From assembly GCA_030550155.1 (NCBI GenBank), contig JAUQPZ010000013.1:1-41135 (forward strand): a DNA stretch of 41,135 nucleotides, written 5' to 3'. A program made the position numbers and the translations under genes. Position 1 is the stretch's first letter, and each line of letters opens with the position of its first letter. Origin of the DNA: Thermoproteota archaeon. GTDB lineage: Archaea; Thermoproteota; Nitrososphaeria_A; Caldarchaeales; Calditenuaceae. Shown piece by piece: positions 8,504 to 16,987 of this stretch. The notes under the pieces were generated by a model. The model ran no database searches and was not told the origin of the DNA. It worked only from the letters and a program-made list of their open reading frames with translations.

Positions 8504-10548
8504 TTTAGGGCCGCCCTGTTAATCGTCAGCGAGTTCGTCAGGACCGAGACCGAGCTCAGGGCCATGGCCACCCCCGCCAGTATGGGGTTCAAGTATCCGG
8601 ACGCGGCCACGGGTATGAGCACGGTGTTGTAGATGAATGCCCAGAAGAGGTTCTGTTTGACCTTCCTCATAGTGATTCTGCTGAGGCTAATGGCTCGTGG
8701 AATGTCTAGCGGGTCGTCTCTGATTAGAACTATTCCACCAGACTCCACAGCGACATCTGTCCCGCTACCAATAGCTATGCCCAAGTCAGCCTGCGTCAAG
8801 GCAGGCGCATCGTTAATTCCGTCTCCCACCATCGCAACCCTGCATCCCTGCTCTTGAAGCATCTTCACAACCCTCAGCTTATCCTCCGGCCTCACATTAG
8901 CCATAACCTCAGCGATCCCCACTTTAGCCGCAACCGCCTTAGCGACGCGCTCATTGTCGCCTGTCACCATCAAGACTCGAAGACCCATCTCCCTCAATCT
9001 TTGAACAGCCTCACTCGCATTTTCCCGCGGCTCATCAAAGACGCCAAAGAGCCCAGCAGCCACACCGTCGACGGCCACATACATGATGGAACGGCCCATC
9101 GACTCCAACCTGTTCACAGCGTTTTCAAGGTCAGAAACATCAACCCCTCTGCTCTCCAAAAAAGCACGGCTGCCAACAAGCACGACGCTGCCATTAACAT
9201 GCGCTTCAACACCCTGGCCAGGAACCTCTTCCAGCCTTACCGGCCTTACGGGCTCTAGTCCTTGTTCACGGCACTTTTTGACCACGGCATCGGCTAGTGG
9301 ATGCCGGGAGCCGAGCTCGGCCGAGGCTGCGAATTTCAGCAGAGTCTTTTCGTCGAACTGATTTGATGTAACTATGTCCGCGACCACCGGGACACCCTTC
9401 GTGATTGTCCCTGTCTTGTCTAAAACCACCGCATCGATTCTCTGAGCGCGCTCAAGAACCTCTCCACCCTTAATCAGTATCCCCTTCTCAGCCCCCCTGC
9501 CGGTCCCAACAACTATTGCCGCAGGCGTTGCCAAGCCAAGGGCGCATGGACATGCTATTATCAAGACAGCTATGAAGGAAGTTAGCCCACGTAAGGTTTC
9601 TCCGCCCAACAAAGCCCAGGCAGCAAGCGAGGCTAGAGCCACTGCCACCACTATCGGGACGAAAACCGAGGCCACGCGGTTTGCAAGCCTCTCCACGGGC
9701 GCCTGAGCGGCCTGAGCCTCCTCCACCAGCCTGATGATCTGGGACAGCACGGTGTCGGCTCCAACTTTTGTAGCCTTCAGGACTATCATTCCACCAACGT
9801 TAATCGTCCCACCTATAACCTCCTGACCGGGCCCCTTAGCCAACGGCATGCTCTCACCAGTCACCATCTTCTCGTCAACACTCGTTAAACCCTCAACCAC
9901 GACACCGTCGACAGGAATCCTCTCGCCGGGCCGCACAACAACCAGATCACCAACAATAACCTGCTCGACAGGCACCTCCGCCTCAGCGCCATCCCGCAAA
10001 ACCCTCGCGGTCGGAGGCTGGAGATCCATGAGCCTCCTAATAGCATCAGAGGCCCTCCTCCTCATGAGGTTCTCCAGAAATTTCCCGAGAAGTATGAATG
10101 CTATGATGAGTGCTGACACCTCGTAGTAAAGTGCCTCTGGAAATACTCCCGGCATGAAGGTGACTATAGTGCTGTATCCCCAGGCCGCTGTTGTTCCGAT
10201 GGCGATGAGGGTATCCATGTTGGTCATGCGCGCCTTCAGGGCGTGAATCATCCCCTTATAGAACAGTGAGCCAGCCACGAACTGGACGGGCGTGGCCAGT
10301 AAGAAGAGCAGGTAGGAAACCGGGATAGTCGAGATAGAGAAGGGCAGCCATGTCAAGATAAGCGTGGGTACACCAAGTGCGAAGCTCAGGATTGTTAGAT
10401 GCCTAATTTTTCTAAGCTCAATCTCGGGCGCCAAGAAACTGGTCAAACAGGTTTCAGAGCAGAAATAATACGTCCTGCCTCGCACTGTTGCTTTCAGGGA
10501 GTCTTTATCCTCCGGCACGAACATGCCGCATACAGGGTCCTTAGCCAA
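8500..10548 (-). CDS. copA: Copper-type P1B ATPase with N-terminal YHS domain (TTG start)
   Basis: YHS DPVCGMFVPEDKDSLKATVRGRTYYFCSETCLTSF; CPCALGLATP, DKTGTITKG, HPLADAV, GDGINDAPAL. Confidence 0.92.
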   Translation of the reverse strand: MAKDPVCGMFVPEDKDSLKATVRGRTYYFCSETCLTSFLAPEIELRKIRHLTILSFALGVPTLILTWLPFSISTIPVSYLLFLLATPVQFVAGSLFYKGMIHALKARMTNMDTLIAIGTTAAWGYSTIVTFMPGVFPEALYYEVSALIIAFILLGKFLENLMRRRASDAIRRLMDLQPPTARVLRDGAEAEVPVEQVIVGDLVVVRPGERIPVDGVVVEGLTSVDEKMVTGESMPLAKGPGQEVIGGTINVGGMIVLKATKVGADTVLSQIIRLVEEAQAAQAPVERLANRVASVFVPIVVAVALASLAAWALLGGETLRGLTSFIAVLIIACPCALGLATPAAIVVGTGRGAEKGILIKGGEVLERAQRIDAVVLDKTGTITKGVPVVADIVTSNQFDEKTLLKFAASAELGSRHPLADAVVKKCREQGLEPVRPVRLEEVPGQGVEAHVNGSVVLVGSRAFLESRGVDVSDLENAVNRLESMGRSIMYVAVDGVAAGLFGVFDEPRENASEAVQRLREMGLRVLMVTGDNERVAKAVAAKVGIAEVMANVRPEDKLRVVKMLQEQGCRVAMVGDGINDAPALTQADLGIAIGSGTDVAVESGGIVLIRDDPLDIPRAISLSRITMRKVKQNLFWAFIYNTVLIPVAASGYLNPILAGVAMALSSVSVLTNSLTINRAALN

Positions 10549-10565
10549 TTGTCAGCACCGACAAT
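10548..10565. promoter_or_regulatory. Inverted repeat ATTGTC-N6-GACAAT between TATA-like element and copA start
   Basis: attgtcagcaccgacaat; minus-strand TATA-like GGATATATTG adjoins it. Confidence 0.45.
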
Positions 10566-10598
10566 ATATCCTCGCGGAACATGTAAAGTTATACATGC

Positions 10599-10745
10599 TT
10601 ATTTCTTCAAATATTTTGTTGGCTCCTTATCGAACCTATCCTTACAGATCCTTGAGCAGAAATAGTATGTCACGCCGCCGTATTGAGATTGATGCTTCGC
10701 CGACCTCTCATCCACACGCATGCCACAGACAGGGTCTATGCTCAT
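10599..10745 (-). CDS. Stand-alone YHS/TRASH-like metal-binding microprotein (48 aa)
   Basis: Hand translation: MSIDPVCGMRVDERSAKHQSQYGGVTYYFCSRICKDRFDKEPTKYLKK*. Clear YHS domain; below the ORF track size cutoff. Confidence 0.82.
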   Translation of the reverse strand: MSIDPVCGMRVDERSAKHQSQYGGVTYYFCSRICKDRFDKEPTKYLKK

Positions 10746-10772
10746 AGATTTTCACATACACTCAACCCTTAT

Positions 10773-10895
10773 TTAACGCCCCCTGTCTGACCTAACATCG
10801 CTAAGGCCGCATGAGACACACCTGTAGAGCCTGAAACCCTTTTCCACGCGCTCAACCCTCATCTCACCACCGCAGCACGGACACCTATCCGACAA
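10773..10895 (-). CDS. Zinc-ribbon microprotein (about 40 aa, putative TTG start)
   Basis: Hand translation: (L/M)SDRCPCCGGEMRVERVEKGFRLYRCVSCGLSDVRSDRGR*. Two CxxC knuckles. Confidence 0.55.
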   Translation of the reverse strand: MSDRCPCCGGEMRVERVEKGFRLYRCVSCGLSDVRSDRGR

Positions 10896-10944
10896 ACCTG
10901 CAGCTGAAAAAAATAGGGCGATTATAAGAATTATCCGTCTCTCC

Positions 10945-11223
10945 TCACTTAGCTCTCCTAGCCCTGATCAGCCAGAGAGAGACGCCGATCTTCTCTATTC
11001 CCAGATACTCCTGCCCATTATTCCGTATGGATTTGGGAACCGTCTCGCATGAGGGTGGATTGTCTATAAGTATCTCCAGGATGGCTCCGGGCTCTATCTG
11101 GCCCAGTGCTTTGGCCGTGTATAGCTGTGGGTAGGGGCAGGTGTAGCCTCTGAGGTCTAGCTTGTATTTTGCCGGCTCTGTCTTCGTTAGTAATGAAGGG
11201 GGGACCTGAATGTTTGCGGCCAT
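10945..11223 (-). CDS. TusA/SirA-family sulfur carrier protein
   Basis: LDLRGYTCPYPQLYTAKAL motif. Confidence 0.88.
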   Translation of the reverse strand: MAANIQVPPSLLTKTEPAKYKLDLRGYTCPYPQLYTAKALGQIEPGAILEILIDNPPSCETVPKSIRNNGQEYLGIEKIGVSLWLIRARRAK

Positions 11224-11249
11224 GCCCGTAGTTTGGTATCGGCCTCGAT

Positions 11250-11303
11250 ATAAATATTACATTATTTCACCCTTAGTTTAGTATTATAACAGATAAATAT
11301 TAC
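11250..11303. repeat. Direct repeat ATAAATATTAC (11250-11260 and 11293-11303) in divergent tusA/yeeE promoter
   Basis: Two identical 11-mers, start-to-start spacing 43 bp. Confidence 0.7.
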
Positions 11304-11339
11304 TTAGGGGGCTTTATCCCCGAGGTGTCATAAAGGGAC

Positions 11340-12533
11340 GTGAGCAGGCAAATCTACATCTCCGCAATCCTGATAGGAGTTGTCTCGACGGCTCTCGGAT
11401 ACTTCGCCTACCTGACCGCAGGAAAGGGCTCAATCTGGGGTATAACGACCGGCGAGTCTAAACTCGGCGGTATCTTCTGGAAAAGCCTCGGACTACCCGT
11501 CGACCAGCTACACTATTTTCAGCAGTTCAAGCTGATAAACACGCTAGAAGACCCCACACAGTTGATCGTTTTCTCGATAATTTTTGGAGGATTATTCACC
11601 GCGCTACTGACAAAGAGCTTCGTGATCAAGCATATACCAGATAAATGGATGCTACTTCAAGCCATCGTCGGCGGCGCACTACTCGGCTACGGCGCCAGAC
11701 TTGCCCTCGGATGCAATATTGGAAACTTTTTATCCGCGTGGGCGGCCGGCGGAGTACACGCAGCCATCTTCACAGCCGCGCTTCTCCCAGGAACATACTT
11801 AGGCTTGAAATTCACTGAACACTTCTTCCTACCGCGAGCCACGCCGAGAAAGGCCAGCTACTCGCCGCCACTCACCACTCAACCATGGATAGGGATTGTG
11901 TTCGCTGCGGCAGCACTCGCAGTTACGCCGCTACTCAAACCCCTCGCGACGGTCTGGTGGGTAGCGGGGTTAGCGTTCGGAGCGTTAGGGTGGATATCGG
12001 GCATATGCTTCGCATCGTGCTACAGAGACTTAGTCGCGCCCAAATACGCGAGCGGAGTCATGGTGAAAGCAATCGGCCTAGCGGTCCTCACATACAGTAC
12101 AGGAGTGTATATTCTCCAGTTGATTAACACGCCGTTCTCACTGACACCCCCGCAGATTGGCGTCGCCCAGATCCTTATAGGCGGAGTAGTGTTTGGGGCT
12201 GGAATAGGGGTGGCGGGCTCATGCATATTCAGCAGCGAGTGGAGAGCTGGTGGAGGCAGCATTTACTCGCTGATAGTTCTACTCTCGACGATACTGATCG
12301 GAATGCCGGCTCTCGCGCTTCATTATGACTGGTGGCTAGCGGTTCTGCCCCAAGACCCTAAGCCATTCACCCTCTACAACTTCGGACCACATATAGGGTA
12401 CATCGCACCGCTCTCATTCTCCCTGATACTGATACTATTCGGCTCATACATCGACACAGCGACACGTAACGCAGTATCTACTTGGCTAGGTGCGAAACTG
12501 TTAGGAAAGCAATCCGAGCCGAGGCTCAGATAA
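11340..12533 (+). CDS. YeeE/YedE (TsuA-like) sulfur-compound/thiosulfate transporter, GTG start
   Basis: GGALLGYGARLALGCNIGNFLSAWAAGGVHA and GGVVFGAGIGVAGSCIFSSEWRAGGGSIYSL repeats typical of YeeE/YedE. Confidence 0.88.
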   Translation: MSRQIYISAILIGVVSTALGYFAYLTAGKGSIWGITTGESKLGGIFWKSLGLPVDQLHYFQQFKLINTLEDPTQLIVFSIIFGGLFTALLTKSFVIKHIPDKWMLLQAIVGGALLGYGARLALGCNIGNFLSAWAAGGVHAAIFTAALLPGTYLGLKFTEHFFLPRATPRKASYSPPLTTQPWIGIVFAAAALAVTPLLKPLATVWWVAGLAFGALGWISGICFASCYRDLVAPKYASGVMVKAIGLAVLTYSTGVYILQLINTPFSLTPPQIGVAQILIGGVVFGAGIGVAGSCIFSSEWRAGGGSIYSLIVLLSTILIGMPALALHYDWWLAVLPQDPKPFTLYNFGPHIGYIAPLSFSLILILFGSYIDTATRNAVSTWLGAKLLGKQSEPRLR

Positions 12534-12653
12534 TTTCCCCGTAAAAACCGTTAAAACTATTTCTCGAGTTTTTATCTGTCAAGCACGTAATACGCGTACC
12601 GGAATTTGAGAGTAAACTAATTTAATAGGTTTAGCCCCTGCCGAATATCGGTC

Positions 12654-13376
12654 ATGCCCTCAAAGCCCCGCGCCCCGCCCCTCTCTCAAGCACTTCACCA
12701 AGCATCGCTTGACGCTCTTAGATACATTAAGAGACAGCACAACTATAGGCGGCTTGCAGCGACACTAGGCATCTCGACCTCGACTCTCTCCCGTTACCTG
12801 AGTGGGAAGACAATACCGCGCACACAAAAAATCAGGGCAATACTAGAGGGAATAGTTGATAACATTAAGTATGACGAGCTGGTCGCGGAGTTTTATGGGC
12901 AGGATCTTGACCTAGAGAATGGAGTCTATATCTGCCACGACATAGACACAATCAAGCTTCTAGCTTCTTATCTCTTGAGGAGGTTTATGGGTAGTAAGGT
13001 GGACTCGGTCCTCGCTGTTGAGGAGCATGCCATCCCACTTGCCACCTACTTCGCTGCACTGATTCACGCCGAGCTATACTTTACCCAAGACAAGCACCTG
13101 TGGAGAGACAGCCTTGAAATTGTGTACAGGTCGGAGGGGGGGCATGTAAAGAATAACCTCTGGCTTCCGAGAGGTGTGGCGAGGCGGGGAAAAAGCGTGC
13201 TCGTAATCACGACAGCCCTCCTCAACCATAGCCCCTACAAGGAGATATTCAACGTCCTACAGGATAAGAGGGCCTACGTCGCAGGGCTATTCGCCCTCGT
13301 ATCTAAACGCAATATATGGACAACACTTAGCGTGCCACCGGGTTGCACAAAAATCGTAGTTAAGATGTATGAATAG
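12654..13376 (+). CDS. HTH plus phosphoribosyltransferase-like regulator (GfcR/PurR-like architecture)
   Basis: HTH YRRLAATLGISTSTLSRYLSGKTIPRTQK followed by a PRTase-like domain (VLAVEEHAIPLATYFA..., KSVLVITTALLNHSPYKEIFNVL). Confidence 0.7.
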   Translation: MPSKPRAPPLSQALHQASLDALRYIKRQHNYRRLAATLGISTSTLSRYLSGKTIPRTQKIRAILEGIVDNIKYDELVAEFYGQDLDLENGVYICHDIDTIKLLASYLLRRFMGSKVDSVLAVEEHAIPLATYFAALIHAELYFTQDKHLWRDSLEIVYRSEGGHVKNNLWLPRGVARRGKSVLVITTALLNHSPYKEIFNVLQDKRAYVAGLFALVSKRNIWTTLSVPPGCTKIVVKMYE

Positions 13377-13394
13377 AAATGACTCGCCACTTCA

Positions 13395-15080
13395 CTAATA
13401 TTGAATAAATCTTCTCCTCCGACGGCTAAGGATCAATGACGCGGCAATTAGGATAGCGACTAATGCTATGAGCGCTGGGAGAATGTAGGTTGTGAATGGC
13501 TCTGCAAATAGGACTGTGGATGTTGATGTCTGCGTCTGGGTTGTGGTCGCCTCTCTCGTAACTGTTTTAGTGGTTGTTTGCGTATCGGTTCTGCTCGTGA
13601 CCTCTGTTCTGGTCGTGAGATATGTTAGTGTTTCAGTTATTGTTGATGTAGCCGTAGTGTATGACGTGCTCGTAGTAGTCAGGAAACTAGTGGTCGAGAC
13701 AGTCGTTGTTACTATGTTGTATGCTGTCTGGGTAGTTATGAGCGTTTCCACACTCGTTGATGTGGTTAGCGCGGTCGTGGTTCGCGTAGTGGTTGTCTCA
13801 CGAATCAAAGTGTCAGGACAGTATCTTGTGTAGAAGGCATCTTGCGGGGATGACGAGTCTATAGATGGTGAGAAGCTCGCGGTGCTTGGAGGCGGAGAGA
13901 TAGCCGTGGCGACGGCGTTCGTTATGCTAGGTGTCAACGACGAGATAGTTACGGAGAGAGTATTTGCAGACATATCGCCTATCACGTAGAACATCGGCCA
14001 GCCAGCCCTTTCCCCGGTGAAGAGGATACATGATCCCGAAGCCTTTATGCCGAGACCTCTATCAACCGCTGAAGGATTCCCTACCACCACGAACGAGTGT
14101 GAGATGTCACCAGCCAAGGTCACGGCCACAAGCATCGCATCTACTGACCCCAAGGCCGTAGTTTCTCCGGTCAGATAGAGCAGCCCGCCGGCCGCATCTA
14201 CCGAGTACCCCCTCTCGTTACTGGTCGTGCCGTATGCTTTAACCCACTGGAGAACCAGTGTAGAGTTGAACTTCGCGATGACAGACTCCAGACCTCTACC
14301 CGGATAGTCTACAGACCCGACAAGGTATATTTCTCCGCCCTGCACTACAATATCATATCCCTGCTCGTCAGCGGCGGTTGCAAGCTCGCGACTTGCTACG
14401 TGGTTTCCATTAACATCGAAGACGGTCAGGAAGATATTGCTTGAGCCGGGTGGGGTGGCCTTCCCCGTGACATATACTCGGCCACCGCTGAGGGAGACGC
14501 CGAAGGCCTCGTCGGCCGCGTCTCTGACCTTAAAAATCCTACCCCAGACAAAGTTCAGGGTGGAATTGACCTTCACTATTAGTGCTCCAGCACCTGTCTG
14601 CGAACCGACAACGTAGAGACTTGGAGAGGCGGAAGGCTCGACTGCAAGATCATAAACAGCCTCTACGCCGCCGAGATCGTAAAGCATAAAGGACTGTAGG
14701 CCGCAGTTGGTATCGAAGGCCGCTATGAAGAAGTTGGGAGGGGCGGGGCCGAAGTTTGTCTGCCCCAGCATGTATACTCTGTTTCCGTGGACCTTTACTG
14801 CTATCCCGAGGTCGTCTCCGCCCAAGTCTATTGAGACGCTGCATCGATGGGTGTCGTCGCTGTTGAATATTGTGAGGTAAGCGTTAGGCGCATTTACGCT
14901 GAAGGAATCGGTGGTGCCCACAACATATATGCCGTTACCGTCCACATCGATGCTCTGGGCTACATCGCTCGCTGCGCCTCCGAATCCGCGCCTGAAAGCT
15001 ACTAATGAGGCCTCAACGGGAGCCACCATTAATGCAAGCAGCAATATCGACAGGGCTAAGGCGATATTTCGGGAAAGCAT
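13395..15080 (-). CDS. Secreted/cell-surface beta-propeller protein with Thr-rich stalk and C-terminal TM anchor
   Basis: Signal peptide; seven SBBP-like repeats (e.g. DVAQSIDVDGNGIYVVGTT, GYDIVVQGGEIYLVGSV); Thr/Ser tract; TM then RRRRR. Confidence 0.85.
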   Translation of the reverse strand: MLSRNIALALSILLLALMVAPVEASLVAFRRGFGGAASDVAQSIDVDGNGIYVVGTTDSFSVNAPNAYLTIFNSDDTHRCSVSIDLGGDDLGIAVKVHGNRVYMLGQTNFGPAPPNFFIAAFDTNCGLQSFMLYDLGGVEAVYDLAVEPSASPSLYVVGSQTGAGALIVKVNSTLNFVWGRIFKVRDAADEAFGVSLSGGRVYVTGKATPPGSSNIFLTVFDVNGNHVASRELATAADEQGYDIVVQGGEIYLVGSVDYPGRGLESVIAKFNSTLVLQWVKAYGTTSNERGYSVDAAGGLLYLTGETTALGSVDAMLVAVTLAGDISHSFVVVGNPSAVDRGLGIKASGSCILFTGERAGWPMFYVIGDMSANTLSVTISSLTPSITNAVATAISPPPSTASFSPSIDSSSPQDAFYTRYCPDTLIRETTTTRTTTALTTSTSVETLITTQTAYNIVTTTVSTTSFLTTTSTSYTTATSTITETLTYLTTRTEVTSRTDTQTTTKTVTREATTTQTQTSTSTVLFAEPFTTYILPALIALVAILIAASLILSRRRRRFIQY

Positions 15081-15198
15081 GCTGGCGGATTTCGAGAGAA
15101 GGGTTGAATATAAAATAGAGTAGAGGCTACATGGCTGTTAACTCACAGGTATTACCGCAGGGATACCGAGGTAGATTCGCGCCAACAGATAATAATGA

Positions 15199-15732
15199 CT
15201 ATCTTGGACTCGCCATGACCGGCGAAGTTAGTCTCTTATGCAAAATGAAGGCGTTAGCTGACAGCAGCGCGGCGGAAGCGATGGCGGGTGCGAGGCCTAA
15301 GATGGAGGAGAGTGAGATTCCCAGAATAGCGACAGTAGGAGCCCAGCCGCAGCAAGCATAGGTTGCGGTGGCTATTGAGGAGAGCAGCATCGCTAAACCA
15401 GTTCCCGTGCTCCTGAGGAGGCATGCGCGTACCATTCCCCGCCTGACGAGTTTAAGCAGCATGTCCACGTTTAAGACCACCAAAGCCGAGATCAGGGCTC
15501 CTAAGAAAACTACGTATAGCCTTACCATGACCATGCTTTCATTCCAGAAGAGCTGGATACCCGGCCCATTATAGTTTTGTGACTCAAAATAGACGTAGAC
15601 AGCTTTGAAGCCCTCTACGCGGATATTCGGTAATAGGAAATACTGAGTGGCTCCGCTAAGATATGAGAAGACAGCCATGTATGCTATCCCTATGGCCAGT
15701 GCGAGGAGGGTATCTTTTCTGAAATTACTCAC
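15199..15732 (-). CDS. Membrane protein with Cys-Cys motif in a hydrophobic segment (ATYACCGWAPTVAILG)
   Basis: 177 aa, several hydrophobic segments; 9 nt downstream of the SCO1 gene on the same strand. Confidence 0.65.
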   Translation of the reverse strand: MSNFRKDTLLALAIGIAYMAVFSYLSGATQYFLLPNIRVEGFKAVYVYFESQNYNGPGIQLFWNESMVMVRLYVVFLGALISALVVLNVDMLLKLVRRGMVRACLLRSTGTGLAMLLSSIATATYACCGWAPTVAILGISLSSILGLAPAIASAALLSANAFILHKRLTSPVMASPR

Positions 15733-15741
15733 CCTGAAGCA

Positions 15742-16377
15742 TCACCTTGAGAGTATGTATCTGGCAGCCTGCAGATACTCCTCCTGTGGCATCTCCGCCG
15801 ATAGGACAAACCTCATAACATGCTCTCGGTCCGCCACGAATACGAAGCCTACATGAGTCACGAAGTAGGGCTGGCCTCTCTTGGCGTATTCCTCGGGATT
15901 GTCGATCCTGTTACCCTTCTCATCTGTAAAGTATGGTGCAACATTATACAGTCTCCAGACAGCCTCAAGCTCGCTGGGAGAGCCTGTCAGTGCAATTATT
16001 CTATCATCAAACCTCTCAATCCACTTTTTTAGAGCTTCGGGGGTGTCTCTCCACGGGTCCTGCGAGATGAAGATAAACGCGATTCTATCCGCGTCGCTCC
16101 CCAGGTTCCTTAGCGCGTATGCGTATTTGTAGAGAATTAAGGGGCAGATGTCGGGGCAGTTCGAGTATCCGAAGAAGAGGAAAACAGGTTTGCCTCCTAC
16201 ATCGCCGAGCCTGAATAGGTTTCCATTCTTATCTATTAGCTGAAAATCTGGCATAGGCTGTGGCTGTAACTCGATGCTTGGCCTATACCGGGGCACGGCC
16301 AAAATCTGATAGATGACAACGCCCATGATGACCACCGCCACAACGGCGGCGGCCAGAACAATCCCCCGTATTCGCAT
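15742..16377 (-). CDS. SCO1/SenC/PrrC family thioredoxin-fold copper chaperone
   Basis: GKPVFLFFGYSNCPDICPLIL (CxxxC), distal His in YFVTHVGFVFV, N-terminal TM. Confidence 0.9.
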   Translation of the reverse strand: MRIRGIVLAAAVVAVVIMGVVIYQILAVPRYRPSIELQPQPMPDFQLIDKNGNLFRLGDVGGKPVFLFFGYSNCPDICPLILYKYAYALRNLGSDADRIAFIFISQDPWRDTPEALKKWIERFDDRIIALTGSPSELEAVWRLYNVAPYFTDEKGNRIDNPEEYAKRGQPYFVTHVGFVFVADREHVMRFVLSAEMPQEEYLQAARYILSR

Positions 16378-16385
16378 CCACTAAA

Positions 16386-16402
16386 GTGGAGTTCAACCCC
16401 AC
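16386..16402. promoter_or_regulatory. Imperfect palindrome GTGGAGTT-C-AACCCCAC upstream of sco1
   Basis: 7 of 8 arm positions complementary; 8 bp upstream of the start codon. Confidence 0.35.
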
Positions 16403-16480
16403 AATTAAAGAATTCCTCCCAACAAACCTCCGCGATGGAGGGGCGTAACGATTTAATTAAGGAGTTTCTCAAAAGGGTGG

Positions 16481-16975
16481 GTGATGAGGGTAGAGGCCTC
16501 CAAGATTGTCTCAGATCTTAAACTCAAGCCCGGTGTCAAGGTCCTACTGTTCGGCGAAGTTGAGCCTAAGATTCTTGTAAGTGTTGCTGAGGCCGCTGGA
16601 GGTTTTGAGAAGCTCTTACTTCTCCATAGGGACGCTAAGCCTCCCCAAGGGGCTCGCGGGTTTATTGAAAAGGGAATGAAGGCGCAGAGAAGCTCCCTCA
16701 TCGAACATAACGACTTTTTACCGAGCTCCAGCTTCGAGGCCGTGTTAGCTCAGAACGTGATAAACAAGCTTCTTGGGAGACGAGAGTTCCTCGGAGAGTC
16801 TTATAGGCTTCTCAAACCAGGTGGGCGTCTGGCCATTATTCAGAGACTCTGGCCCCTGACGGATCTCAGGAAAAAAGAGTTCGATAACTTGATAAACGGT
16901 GCGCGCTCTTTTAGCAAGGTCGAGTCAAGGATCGGGCTTTTTTCCACATATGTAGTTCTGGAAAGGCCGACGTAA
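16481..16975 (+). CDS. SAM-dependent methyltransferase-like protein
   Basis: PGVKVLLFGEV, LAQNVINKLLGRREFLGESYRLLKPGGRLAIIQRLWPL (class I MTase post-motifs). Confidence 0.6.
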   Translation: MMRVEASKIVSDLKLKPGVKVLLFGEVEPKILVSVAEAAGGFEKLLLLHRDAKPPQGARGFIEKGMKAQRSSLIEHNDFLPSSSFEAVLAQNVINKLLGRREFLGESYRLLKPGGRLAIIQRLWPLTDLRKKEFDNLINGARSFSKVESRIGLFSTYVVLERPT

Positions 16976-16987
16976 AAGTTATAGAAT

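Noticed and set aside
13492-13833. Val-rich 113-aa plus-strand ORF (MNGSANRTVDVDVCVWVVVASLVTVLVVV...)
   Set aside because: Antisense shadow of the Thr-rich stalk (Thr codons ACN read as GT-rich Val codons on the other strand); no independent support.
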